Source: Strigamia acuminata (lineage: Eukaryota; Arthropoda; Chilopoda; Geophilomorpha; Linotaeniidae). Taken from it: a DNA stretch of 64,000 nucleotides. The DNA lies in contig OX442316.1 in NCBI GenBank assembly GCA_949358305.1, positions 10,230,001 to 10,294,000 of the forward strand. Reading direction: 5' to 3'. Each line of letters opens with the position of its first letter. The stretch's first letter is position 1. Below the pieces are notes generated by a model, which ran no database searches, was not told the DNA's origin, and saw only the letters and a program-made list of their open reading frames with translations. Positions 43,201-51,995 of this stretch are shown piece after piece. A program made the translations under genes and the position numbers.

Positions 43201-45969
43201 AAACTGGTTGACGATAACGAGTGGTGGCAGGGCCCCGAGTGGCTACGAAAAGGTGAAGAACATTGGCCACAAGAAATAAGCGCAGAATTAGAAACCCAAC
43301 TTGAAGAGTTCGAAGAAAATTGCACGAGCGTCAACGCGACTCGATCGGCGGAAAAAATGGAGCCGATATTCGCCCTGGAAAACTACAGCAGTTGGACAAG
43401 AGTCGTAAGGATCACAGCCTGGATGCTACGCTTCATTCGAAACTCGAGAAAGAATCAATCAATTGTCGGACCGCTGAAAACTGAGGAAATCGAGGCAGCA
43501 GAAACATATTGGTTCCGCCATGCTCAGCGTTCAAGGTTCGCAGAGGAATTGGATTGCGTGCAGAGCGCTGTGAAATTAAACAGAGAATCACCGCTATCGC
43601 AAGTGGAATTAATCATCGACGAGAGGGAAGTACTAAGAATAAATTCTCGAATTCGCGACCACATCGGATCGAAAAACTTCATTTATCCAGTCGTATTGGA
43701 CGCGGACTCGCCGATGACCAAATTGATAATAAGGGACTGTCATTTACGTGCCTTGCATGGAGGACTGGGAGATACGTTGGCAGAATTTCGCTCAAGATTT
43801 TGGACCCGAAGAGCCAGAAAAACGATAAAAAGTTACGTGTCCAAATGCATAACGTGCCGTCGCGTGAACTCGAAGCTGATGACACAAGCCATCGGGCTTC
43901 TCCCTTCTGACCGCATCAATCGTGCTGCCCCCTTCCAGATAATAGGCGTGGATTTCGCGGGCCCACTTTACATGCGGAGTGGCGAGAAATGTTATATCGC
44001 ATTATTCACCTGCGCGGTAGTACGAGCCGTACATCTGGAGTTAGTTTCAGACCTGACGACAGAAAAGTTTATTCTGGCATTCAAACGTTTGATATCACGA
44101 CGAGGAATTCCGAGTATCGTGTATTCGGACAACGCAAAAACGTTTAAGCGGGCAGAAAAGGATTTGGCGCTGTTCATAAATGGATTTGCAGGCGAAGAGT
44201 TCCAGGGATTTTTATCTCACAACAAGATACAATGGAAATTCATTGTCGAGTTGGCTCCTTGGTGGGGAGGCTTTTGGGAGCGCCTCGTCAAGACGGTCAA
44301 ATTGAGTCTGAAGAAAGTTCTGGGAAGATCGTCGCTTTGTTTTGAGGGACTGACAACTGTATTGACGGAGGTCGAAGCAATAATAAACTCGCGCCCTATA
44401 ACCTACGTGACGGACGATCCGACAGAGCAAGAACCGCTGTCGCCATCACATTTTTTGATCGGGACCCGAATTTCAAGTTTGCCCGACATTTACAACTCGG
44501 AGCATCACGTCGATATTTCGAAGAGAACGGAGTTAGTTAAACGATGGAAGTTGCGCCAGAGATTTACAAATTTATTGTGGCGTCGTTGGTCCCATGAGTA
44601 CCTCGTGGAGTTGAGGGAATTTCGACGAGTACGAGCATCTAAAGAGATTTGCGTTAACGATTTAGTCCTCGTGCAGGAACAGGGTCAGCCACGCATGACG
44701 TGGAAGACGGCGAAAATTACGAAGACGTTTGACGGTAGAGATGGGAAAATTCGATCTTGCGAGATGATGCTGCCGGGAGGGAAAACGTTAAGGAGACCGG
44801 TGCAGAGACTTTGCTCGTTGGAAGTCGCCGACGACAATTAGAATTGTGGTTTTTTCCCCCGGCAATGTAAAATCCAGATTTGGATTTAATGTTTAGTAAT
44901 GATTTCAATTTATGTTTAATTTTAGTGTTTTATTTCGAAAAGTGTTTTAAGTCTCTTTGTAATTGTTTTTATCGAATATCGAATTGTATTGGTAATGTTT
45001 TAACGACAATAGTGTTTTTTGATCGAGGGACACCAAGAGTGCCCTCTGGTGTGTAATCTGTAATTTTGACCGGTCCTTGTTGACCGGAAGTTGACCCCGT
45101 TTTTGGGATTGACCACCATCTTTTTTACCTGTATCATCGTGTGTCACCACGCGATTTTCCTTGTTAAAATCTTCAACGATTAAAATTAGTTAAGTTTAAA
45201 AATACGTCTCAAATTGTTGCTCGCGCGTGCTGCAATCGCAGCTAGATTATTTCGAAGTCTCGAAACATTTCCTGGTTCACATATAGTTTTGAAACTCTGG
45301 CCATAAACCAATGGAAAAATGTCAAATACATAGGTAATAACGAATAACGCTAGTGCCGGGTATATTGAAGCCAAATTCAAACTGGCGATTATCAAATTTG
45401 TTGCACACTATATTGTACTCCGTAAATTACTTTATTAATGAGTTAAATGTTGCTTATTTACTTAATGTAGCATTATTATACTTAATATTGACTTATCGAT
45501 GTCAGAACGGGTCCTTTTAGTGACGGAAGTGACTTTAATCTGGACTAACCTGACCATCACATCGCTAGTGATCGACTCCCTAATATTAGGCTTAATACTG
45601 CTAAATAAAGACTGGAATTTGCAAATCATTTCAGCAGAACAGGATGCGCAGGATGAATTTGGCTTGATATTAAGATAGTGGGCGAGAACTTGTAGTACGT
45701 AATCGGTTTATGACTTCTCTTTCATAGAATGTGATGGAATGTATAACGCTACATGCCTAAAAGATGGATTGGAAGTGTTGAAATCGTATGATATTTCGGT
45801 GGTAAGAATTTGATCAGATATTCGCAAAATAACATGAAAATTAAATGAGCCAATTTATTTTTATTAGGATGCATTTATACCGGGGATCATATCACTTCTA
45901 ATTTTAATAGTTGTTTACCGATTACTAGCCCTATTGGCGTATTCAATACGAGCATCAAAGCAAATATAA
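31258..45969 (+). CDS. ABCG half-transporter C (White/ABCG-like), exon 16 split by a BEL element
   Basis: Exons: 31258-31341, 32106-32250, 32695-32743, 33140-33329, 33714-33785, 33996-34261, 34323-34394, 34454-34556, 34921-35036, 35755-35860, 37582-37716, 37793-37885, 38587-38644, 38711-38788, 38943-39048, 39103-39140 plus 45271-45333, 45728-45801, 45868-45969. Without the insertion these give 1950 bp in frame (649 aa). Motifs: Walker A GPSGAGKTT, IQQDELF loop, ISGGEKRR, Walker B CDEPTTGLD, CSIHQPSS. The two parts of exon 16 sum to 101 bp, the same length as in ABCG-A and ABCG-B, which fixes the target duplication at 5 bp. All other exons are open, so this allele was probably functional until very recently. 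Introns are swollen by miniature transposons. Confidence 0.88.
31381..31797. mobile_element. 417-bp MITE in ABCG-C intron 1
   Basis: Inverted ends ATACCGTACTGCCTTGAACA on both sides (over 25 bp), with a GC-rich interior of CGCCTGGC/GCCGGGCG motifs. Same end family as the element at 36425-37489. Confidence 0.85.
32286..32525. mobile_element. 240-bp pogo-like MITE in ABCG-C intron 2
   Basis: The left end TACAGTCGAGCCTCGTTATA is repeated inverted on the right with few differences, flanked by TA. The interior holds a CCAA/CCAACCAAA simple repeat (32383-32454). Confidence 0.8.
32828..32981. repeat. 154-bp near-perfect palindrome in ABCG-C intron 3
   Basis: The arms begin TGCATTCAATAAGTCTAAAA and meet at AACATGTT near 32900. 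They differ at two bases and by a 6-bp duplication (GGAATG) in the right arm. Probably a foldback element. Confidence 0.9.
33796..33952. mobile_element. 157-bp Tc1/mariner-like MITE in ABCG-C intron 5
   Basis: 29-bp inverted ends starting TACAGTCGTGTTCAAA (26 of 29 matching), with TA at both outer edges. Confidence 0.8.
34580..34879. mobile_element. 300-bp hAT-like MITE in ABCG-C intron 8
   Basis: Ends CAGTGGTTCCCAAAC and GTTTGGAAACCACTG, 15-bp inverted repeats with one mismatch and hAT-style sequence. No clear 8-bp target duplication is left. Confidence 0.7.
35254..35703. repeat. Inverted repeat pair in ABCG-C intron 9 with internal microsatellite
   Basis: GAAGTTAAACTTCTT occurs near 35257 and again near 35679, bracketing about 420 bp. 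Between them (35297-35368) ATGTCACACGAG/ATGTCACACAAA units repeat five or six times. Confidence 0.5.
36016..36420. mobile_element. 405-bp MITE nested in intron 10 (ATACCGCCCC family)
   Basis: 25-bp inverted ends starting ATACCGCCCCGTTTAA with one mismatch and a GC-rich interior. Confidence 0.85.
36425..37489. mobile_element. 1.07-kb MITE nested in intron 10 (TACCGTACTGCC family)
   Basis: Ends TACCGTACTGCCTCATTTAA on the left and the inverted TACCGTACTGCCTTATTTAA on the right. It shares its end sequence with 31381-31797. It is itself interrupted by a TTAA-flanked element. Confidence 0.85.
36771..37390. mobile_element. piggyBac-like MITE, TTAA target, nested in 36425-37489
   Basis: TTAA stands at both edges (36771-36774 and 37387-37390), with inverted ends CACTAGAACGGCC and CATTAGAACGGCC. 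A second inverted pair CCTAGAACGGCC lies further in (about 36956 and 37350), and a long AT-rich hairpin is centred near 37175. Confidence 0.75.
37925..38241. mobile_element. 317-bp MITE in ABCG-C intron 12
   Basis: Starts TACCGTATATCG and ends with the inverted TACCGTATATCTG; only the outer 11 or so bases match well. Interior with AATTGNNCGCG-type motifs. Confidence 0.55.
39141..39540 (+). repeat. 5' LTR of BEL-B
   Basis: 400 bp from TGTAAAATCC to AGTCTCGAAA, identical to 44866-45265. Confidence 0.95.
39542..39559 (+). promoter_or_regulatory. Primer-binding site, tRNA-Phe
   Basis: TGGTGCCGAAACCCGGGA, 1 bp after the LTR, the same site as in BEL-A. Confidence 0.9.
39628..44841 (+). CDS. gag-pol: BEL/Pao Gag-Pol polyprotein (BEL-B), 1737 aa
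   Basis: One open frame from ATG to TAG. In order: a Lys/Glu-rich N-terminal helix; a DUF1759-type Gag part near residues 125-230; zinc knuckles including CFKCLKKGHTSKTC near residues 350-420; an aspartic protease with LLDPGS near residue 465; RT with YVDD; RNase H with FCDASPKAYG; a zinc-binding domain (HLRALHGG); a DDE integrase from GVDFAGPL; and a C-terminal DUF5641-like part. It is clearly related to BEL-A but diverged throughout, with unrelated LTRs, so it is a separate lineage. Codon use is GC-richer than in the ABCG exons it interrupts. Confidence 0.95.
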   Translation: MAEDLNVIKSQRTVARRMTTATITKAKTILAAIPQNELELKKIKANLKAKSAELKALDGKILAALVDDDEIDQEITQCETNYNEKIIDCEVELEEALKKMNALAIAPPLAPITNNYHGTVNAPHETTMRLPKYEAIKFSGDPLEWDDFWGNFEISIDSKPNITNKSKLVYLKSYLDGEAALVLKGLPPTDENYPVAKELLIERYGRSDVILSAHMRALMKMQPVKDILDPVPLQKLYDRCESHVRGLLASKMNTEAIDATACPLILGLVPKQISLDFSRQHPDGKYKAKDLLDMIRAELIHHSKIDSFQDLHRTKDQEKSGKAEKQDTEKTFRKNNDRVPSARVLSTMIANCMFCSKTHERDGCSTTAAERKEYVVKNGRCFKCLKKGHTSKTCSYRITCKICQRNHNPLVCDGARKTVNESLTTHVATCAELSAFVPPPAAALASIFVRVVHQSKEAIVQCLLDPGSQTTFVLSSLAKDLGLQSKGTENLSVLTFGSQVSQSAKRERFELNLCNVDDKNKSLTVTAIETPWITRPIKTELQAGLRAALARNNIVINFEQYTNFDVFCLIGADNIAKILTGRLEKFEEDLVAIETIFGWALMGSSPNVTTLSTMVTRVFNVRLDDRLDDHLKQFWELEAIGIRHESIDESPTDRNTCTKRFRELVTREDGRYVVPLPWLVDASQLNNNFEVAKRRFWHLVRKFKKNPGFYQAYKKIFDDQLKNDIIEEVKVQDPEHSYFMPHRAVVREDRATTKIRIVFDASSKGKNELSLNDCLDSGPNLLPEILKLLVLFRRELVAYISDIEKAFLQLLLRLCDRNFVSFLWVPENWDGLEFLVPRIMRQKRVTFGVSSSPYSLNDTIQMHLDEMENLYPDTVKQIREKFYVDDLLDSMRAENQVLTVFYEARKLMMDAHLPLRKWHSNSPRLREIFAKEIPEDEEIIAAENGQTTVLGLIWNYETDRLQLEIGEWAEKKPESGQGSKRAIVQAVAKIYDPLGFASPFAIVGKLMFQELWSRKIDWDVPLPPDIAKRWCEWYEQVTTLRTISVKRPYSPNLSDNSQQEIHLFCDASPKAYGVVVYVRTETNGTVDVSLCMSKSRVAPLKPLTLPKLELMSALLSSRVAVKLRVLEIKKMHCWTDSSITYFWIQQQQKKTNPFIANRVREIRTNTDVESWRHCPGRVNPADKLTRGMEAVKLVDDNEWWQGPEWLRKGEEHWPQEISAELETQLEEFEENCTSVNATRSAEKMEPIFALENYSSWTRVVRITAWMLRFIRNSRKNQSIVGPLKTEEIEAAETYWFRHAQRSRFAEELDCVQSAVKLNRESPLSQVELIIDEREVLRINSRIRDHIGSKNFIYPVVLDADSPMTKLIIRDCHLRALHGGLGDTLAEFRSRFWTRRARKTIKSYVSKCITCRRVNSKLMTQAIGLLPSDRINRAAPFQIIGVDFAGPLYMRSGEKCYIALFTCAVVRAVHLELVSDLTTEKFILAFKRLISRRGIPSIVYSDNAKTFKRAEKDLALFINGFAGEEFQGFLSHNKIQWKFIVELAPWWGGFWERLVKTVKLSLKKVLGRSSLCFEGLTTVLTEVEAIINSRPITYVTDDPTEQEPLSPSHFLIGTRISSLPDIYNSEHHVDISKRTELVKRWKLRQRFTNLLWRRWSHEYLVELREFRRVRASKEICVNDLVLVQEQGQPRMTWKTAKITKTFDGRDGKIRSCEMMLPGGKTLRRPVQRLCSLEVADDN
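44866..45265 (+). repeat. 3' LTR of BEL-B
   Basis: 400 bp, identical to the 5' copy; the ABCG-C exon resumes after CATTT. Confidence 0.95.
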
Positions 45970-46049
45970 TACTAATTTTAATTTTAATTAAATTGTGTGC
46001 ACTAGGTACTAGGGCAGGGGTCTGCAAAATTCATTAATAAAATTCGCAC

Positions 46050-46232
46050 TTACTTGAAATTTGTTATGTTCTTTGATGTCTTGACTTGATCGTTAATATT
46101 TCCGAATAAACTTCTCAATAAGTGCTGATTGTTGTTTCCTTTCTGTGACCAATCTACGATTTGTTGATCCAGTTGATTGAACAAGAAGAGAGCGAGGAGA
46201 AAATAGCGCAAATTCAAAATGGACATTCGCAT
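46050..46232 (-). CDS. Possible 60-aa secreted peptide
   Basis: ATG at 46232 followed by a hydrophobic stretch (LRYFLLALFLF) like a signal peptide, then a short polar tail. The counterpart in unit 2 (about 49160) has a TAG after 28 codons. In unit 2 a different frame stays open to a splice-like GTAAGT at 48983, so the true reading is uncertain. Family unknown. Confidence 0.3.
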   Translation of the reverse strand: MRMSILNLRYFLLALFLFNQLDQQIVDWSQKGNNNQHLLRSLFGNINDQVKTSKNITNFK

Positions 46233-46505
46233 CACATACTTCGTCTTGGAAGTGCGTCGTTGGAATACTATGGTACGATAGTTAGTTGTACGGTGGCGCT
46301 CGTGAAGTAATCACGAGCGCCATTATTGCGCGAGGATTATTGCTATCGTTCACAATTCACTAATACTATATTTTCAAAAGATTTAGGGGAAATTTTTTCA
46401 AACATGAGATTTATCTACACTATTTATTAGAACGAGAGCAAACAAATCAAATTTTTTTCTGTTTTATTTTATTTATTTGTATGCGTCAATTTATGTAGAT
46501 GGAAC

Positions 46506-47460
46506 TTATTGTTTCTCGAGACAAGTCTATAAAAGAAATAATTAAATGTTGCTGTACCGTACTAGTGAATTTTTAAAGACAAATAAAACACGAAGACTCA
46601 CCTTTCTATAGCAATTCGCAACACAATCGTAATAACCGTCTTTGCTCTGCAATAGTTTAGTATTTAACATTGCAAGTTAAAGCAAGAAATTGTTGTTAGA
46701 TTACCAAGTTAGCGACAGCCGGATCTTTAGATTCACATGCAGTAAATCCTTGTACAAGTTTAGTTTTTAACTGTAATTTTATTAGCAAAATTAAATTAAT
46801 TTTTTTGTTTAATTCTACAAATTTTTAGTTGGTACTTACTACATTATCTTTAACTCTAGATGAAAAAAATTCTTTAACTTTAACAAAGTCAAATTTGTCC
46901 CCAGTTTCCTAAATTTTGTAAAAAATAAAAAAATAAAAAAATAAAAGTTGTGGTTAGAAAATGCTAAAGCTCTAATTTTTAATGCACAAAAAAAAAACCA
47001 TTTTAAATTTAAGTGTAAACTATAAATAAAATCTTTATACCGTTAACAAACCAAGTTTTCTAAACGTACAAGCCAAAACGGCAGCCTATAAGTAAAAACA
47101 CTATCAGTTTTAGTCTACCATAAATGTAACCATTTTAATCGTTATACTTCATTTTTGCTTTCTTTAGTCACTTTCAATTCCTTTACACATGCGTCTTGAT
47201 AACCAGCCATCTGAGAAAAATAAATGTACACATTTTTAAAATTACATGTAAAATCAGATAAATAAACAATTTTTAAATACCTCTTCGATAAAGTTTTTTC
47301 CATCAGAACAGAACTGTAAAATAAATCAAAACAAGAAATGTACATTTTCTGCGCCATTCACTATATCAGTGAAACTCACGTTTTGCTCCTCTGCTCTTAT
47401 TGGAGCTTCAAAGTTCATCATTAATGCCAAAACAATAACAGCAAATTTATGGGCTAACAT
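46506..47460 (-). CDS. Small secreted six-cysteine protein 1, 125 aa
   Basis: Exons on the minus strand: 47460-47380, 47313-47281, 47210-47148, 46908-46840, 46771-46706, 46646-46602, 46526-46506. Every exon is a multiple of three and every intron is phase 0. Exon 1 is a signal peptide (MLAHKFAVIVLALM...) with likely cleavage before EEQN. The mature part has six Cys: FCSDG, DACVK, TACES, YDCVANCYRK and TCLEKQ, enough for three disulfides. No family was recognised; the cysteine spacing does not fit odorant-binding proteins. Two paralogues follow on the same strand. Confidence 0.75.
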
Positions 47461-47939
47461 AATTACAGTAAGCTTAAGTTGACCGTGGAAATAATTCGAA
47501 AATTTATCAGATATGCTGGACGACACATCTTTTATACACAAACTTGTTGAATATCAACAGGAAACCGGATACTCATTCATCAGTATAATCATCGGACAAA
47601 TAAATACGTACAGTCGACAGATTTGCGGATGCCGTACATTTTTCAAAGGATCCTGACGGAAATAAATAACCGTGATTTTTTGCTTCTGATGCCACATAAA
47701 ATAACTTATTTTTTAATTTAAATTTAGAGTTCTCTCTCTTTCTGATGCGATTATCTGAGAACTCTTGTTTTTTTCATTTAATATCAATATCAGTTGCTAT
47801 ACAAAATTGACTATTACCTGTACGTCAATTTATTTCCATTAATATAACCTAGAATAAATTACCGTAGTTCTTTGTTGCTGATGTCACATAAAATAATTTT
47901 TAAATTTAATTTTAGTGTGTCTCTTTTTCTGATGCGATT

Positions 47940-48945
47940 ATCCGGGATTTCCACGGGATTTCCACGGGATTTCCATGGAATTTCCACGGGATTTGCACGG
48001 GATTTATTTGCACGGGGTTTCAATGGGATTTCCACGAAATTTATTTGCACGGGATTTCCATGGGATTTCCATGGGATTTATTTCCACGAGATTTATTTAT
48101 TTCCACGGGATTTATTTATTTCCACGGGATTTATTTATTTCCACGAGATTTATTTATCTCCACGGGATTTATTTAATCCACGGGATTTATTTAATCCACG
48201 GGATTTATTTAATCCACGGGATTTATTTATTTCCACGGGATTTATTTATTTCCACGGGATTTATTTATTTCCACGGGATTTATTTATTTCCACGGGATTT
48301 ATTTCCATGAGATTTCCACAGGATTTATTTCCACGGGGTTTATTTATTTCCAAGGGATTTATTTATTTCCAAGGGGTTTATTTATTTCCAAGGGATTTAT
48401 TTATTTCCACGGAATTTCCATGGGATTTCCACGGAATTTATTTCCAAGGGATTTATTTATTTCCACGGGATTTATTTAATCCACGGGATTTATTTAATCC
48501 ACGGGATTTATTTATTTCCACGGGATTTATTTATTTCCACGGGATTTATTTATTTCCACGGGATTTATTTATTTCCACGGGATTTATTTCCATGAGATTT
48601 CCACAGGATTTATTTCCACGGGGTTTATTTATTTCCAAGGGATTTATTTATTTCCAAGGGGTTTATTTATTTCCAAGGGATTTATTTATTTCCACGGAAT
48701 TTCCATGGGATTTCCACGGAATTTATTTCCAAGGGATTTATTTATTTCCACGGGATTTATTTCCAAGGGATTTATTTATTTCCACGGGATTTATTTCCAA
48801 GGGATTTATTTATTTCCACGGGATTTATTTCCAAGGGATTTATTTATTTCCACGGGATTTCCATAGGTTTTCCACGGGATTACCACGGCATTTCCAACGG
48901 ATTTCCATGGGATTTATTTCCACTGGATTTATTTATGAGCGTGGC
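47940..48945. repeat. 18-bp minisatellite, about 55 copies, with a higher-order duplication
   Basis: The unit is based on TTCCACGGGATTTATTTA with shorter TTCCACGGGA/TTTCCATGGG variants at the ends. A 285-bp block beginning at 48193 repeats at 48478, including the rare variants AATCCACGG, CATGAGATT and CAAGGGGTT. Most units are multiples of three, so a 364-codon frame crosses the array by chance. Confidence 0.95.
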
Positions 48946-48957
48946 CGGGTTCAGCTA

Positions 48958-50920
48958 GTTCATTAATAAAATTCGCACTTACTTGAGATTTGTTGTGTTC
49001 TTCGATGTCTTGACTTGATCGTTCATATTTCCGAATAAAATTCTCAATAAGTGCTGATTGTTGTTTCCTTTCTATGACCAATCTACGATTTGTTGATCCA
49101 GTTGATTGAACAAGAATAGAGCGAGGAGAAAATAGCGCCAATTTAAAATGGGCATTCACATCACATTCTCTCGCATTCTTAGTCTTAGAAGTGCGTCGTT
49201 GCAATACTACGGTACGGTAGCTAATTGTACGGTGGCGCTCGTGAAGTAATCACGAGCGCCATTATTGCGCGAGGATTATTGCTAACGTTCACAGTTCACT
49301 AATATTTTATTTTTAAAAGACTTAGGAAAAATGTTTTCAAACATGAGACAAACTGATTTATCTGAACTATTTATTGGAAAGAGAGAAAACAAATCAAATT
49401 TTTTTTTTCTGGTTTATTTTATTTATTTGTATGCGTCAATTTATTTAGATGGACCTTATTGTTTCTCGGTACAAGTCTGTAAAAGAAATAATTAAATATT
49501 ACTGTACTGTACTAGTGAATTTTTAAAGACAAATAAAACACGAAGACTCACCTTTCTATAGCAATGCGCTAAACAATCGTAATAACCGTCTTTGCTCTGC
49601 AACAGTTTAGATATTTAACATTGCAAGTTAAAGCAAGAAATTGATGTTAGATTACCAAGTTAGCGACAGCAGGATCTTTAGATTCACATGCAGTAAGTCC
49701 TTGTACAAGTTTAGCTTTTAACTGTAATTTTATTAGCAAAATTAAATTAAATCTTTTTTTTAAATCTACAAATTTTTAGTTGGCACTTACTGCATGATCT
49801 TTAATTCTAGATGAATAAAATTCTTTAACTTTAACAAAGTCAAATTTGTCCCCACTTTTCTAAAAAAAATAAAAAATAAAAAAATAAAAGTTGAGGTTAG
49901 AAAATGCTAAAGCTCTAATTTTTAATGTATAAAATAAATCGCTTTGAATTTAAGTGTAAACTATAAATAAAATCTTTATACCGTTAACAAACCAAGTTTT
50001 TTATACGTACAAGCCAAAACGACAGCCTATAAATAAAAACACTATCAGCTTTAGTCTACCATAAATGTAACCATTTTAATCGTTATACTTCATGCTTGCT
50101 TTCGTTAGTCACTTTCAGTTCCTTTACACATGCGTCTTGATAACTAGACATCTGAGAAAAATAAATGTACACATTTTTAAAATTACATATAAAATCAGAT
50201 AAATAAACAATTTTTAAATACCTCTTCGTTAAACTTTTTTCCATCAAAACAGAACTGTAAAATAAAGGAAAACAAGAAATGTAGTACATATTTCTGCGCC
50301 ACTCAGTGAAACTCACGTTTTGCTCCTCTGCTCTTATTGGAGCCTCAAAGCTCATCATTACCAAAACAACAACAGCAAATTTATGTGCAAACATAATTAT
50401 AGTAAACTTAAGTTGACTGTGGAAATAATTCGAAAATTTATCAGATATGCTGGACGACACATCTTTTATACACAAACTTATTGAATATCAACAGGAAACC
50501 GGATACTCATTCATCCGTATAATGATCGGACAAATAAATACGTACCGTCTCCAGATTTGCGGATGCCGCACATTTTTCAAAGGATCTTGACGGAAATTAA
50601 TTACCGTGATTCTTTGCTTCTGATACCACTAAAATATTTTTTTTTTAATTTAATTTTAGTGTGTCTCTTTTTCTGATGCGATTATCCGGGAACTCTTGTT
50701 TTCATTTAATATCAATAATCAGTTGCTATACAAAATTGACTATTACCGGTACGTCAATTTATTTCCATTACTATAACCGGGAATAAATTACCGTAGTTCT
50801 TTGTTGCTGATGCCACATAAAATATTTTCTTAAATTTAATTTTAGCGTGTCTCTTTTTTTGATGCGATTATCCGGAAACTCTTGTGTTTATTTAATATCA
50901 ACATCAGTTGCTACAAAAAA
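48958..50920. repeat. Segmental duplication, unit 2
   Basis: Copy of 46031-47935 carrying secreted-protein gene 2; the two are separated by the 18-bp minisatellite. Small indels are scattered. Confidence 0.85.
49456..50394 (-). CDS. Small secreted six-cysteine protein 2, 124 aa
   Basis: Exons on the minus strand: 50394-50317, 50254-50222, 50151-50089, 49859-49791, 49721-49656, 49596-49552, 49476-49456. Same architecture as gene 1, all introns phase 0 and all six Cys kept (FCFDG, DACVK, TACES, YDCLAHCYRK, TCTEKQ). The signal peptide has one codon deleted. Substitutions such as NFIEE to KFNEE show that the frame is maintained after the duplication, which supports expression of both genes. Confidence 0.75.
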
Positions 50921-51126
50921 TTTCCATTAATAGCAAAACGCATTATTTTTCAACCAAAGTGGTTTACTTTTTAAAAATTTGATAATAATTAAAATAAAGT
51001 CAAGAATAAGCTTTTAAAAATATTTTTATTGCCAAATTACAGTACTATAACCTCTCAAAAATATAATAACAATAATTAATAACAAAAATATATGAATTTT
51101 GATGTATTTTTATTTATTTTCAAACA

Positions 51127-51995
51127 TTATGTGGTGTTTTCATTTCCATCCATACGGTAACAATTCTGTAAAATGAAGAATTTAGTCATTTTGTCTACAT
51201 ATTAATGTCACATTAGAAAACCTATCTTACCTGGCGGTAACTTCTAATGAAGCAAGAATAATATTCCATTCCCTATAATATATATATATTATAATTCTAA
51301 AAGTTTGCATTTTCTTGTAGTACTTACTCCAGTTGGATCATCCGTTTCACACTCACTTAATTCCTCGCTAAGAGTCGTTATCATCTTGATTGAGTTGATT
51401 AAAATTAATATTCGTTAATTTATTCAAGAACTTTAAAGTTTTACTTTCTTGTCTTCAATTTCAGACAAAATATTCTCTCTTGTTTTTGCAAAGTCAAAAC
51501 TGTCTCCACTTTCCTAAATATGTTTGTTTTTTAAAATATGTAAATAAAATTGGCGTTTTAAATGATTTGTATTCCCGTACACACCTTTAAAAATCCCATT
51601 TTGTTGAACACGCACAGAATCATTTTTGGCTAAAAATTAATTTTTTCCTACATTTTTAATTTAATCAATCTTTTTTTTTTTAATTAATGTATTTTACTTA
51701 CGCCGTTTTCCCCGTTTGTTCGTAACATTTCTGAACATTCTTTTTGAAATTCAGACATCTGAAATAAAAAATAAAAACATAATCAGTCTGTGTCCTATAA
51801 GATAAGCAAATTATAGACTTGTTGTATACGTTTTCTAAAATCTCCTTGTCGTCAAAACAAATCTGTAAAATACAAACACGACTGTGTACAATAAAATATT
51901 TACGAAAGGACAACTAAATTTACATTAGATGTTGTTGCTGTTGCTACAACAATACTTAAGCTCAGTATCAAAACAAGACTTGCAGTTTGCGCCAT
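51127..51995 (-). CDS. Small secreted cysteine protein 3, 122 aa, diverged paralogue
   Basis: Exons on the minus strand: 51995-51924, 51862-51830, 51758-51702, 51513-51445, 51384-51328, 51272-51231, 51165-51127. Seven exons and phase-0 introns as in genes 1 and 2. Signal peptide MAQTASLVLILSLSIVVATA. Shared pattern: ICFDDKEI, KECSE, ESGDSFDFAK, SECET, YYSC and NCYR. The Cys of CVANC in gene 1 is missing, leaving five. It lies outside the duplicated unit and represents an older copy. Confidence 0.7.

Larger units (their letters stand above)
39141..45265 (+). mobile_element. BEL/Pao LTR retrotransposon BEL-B, intact, inside ABCG-C exon 16
   Basis: The LTRs at 39141-39540 and 44866-45265 are 400 bp each and identical by eye. 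CATTT is duplicated at 39136-39140 and 45266-45270. The primer site is complementary to tRNA-Phe. One uninterrupted gag-pol frame. The LTR starts TG but ends GAAA rather than CA. Confidence 0.95.
46031..47935. repeat. Segmental duplication, unit 1
   Basis: About 1.9 kb that reappears at 48958-50920 with roughly 90 percent identity by eye. It carries secreted-protein gene 1 and a 60-aa reading frame. Confidence 0.85.

Noticed and set aside
47872-48966. A 364-residue plus-strand reading frame
   Set aside because: It lies across the 18-bp minisatellite, whose unit is a multiple of three, so the open frame is automatic.
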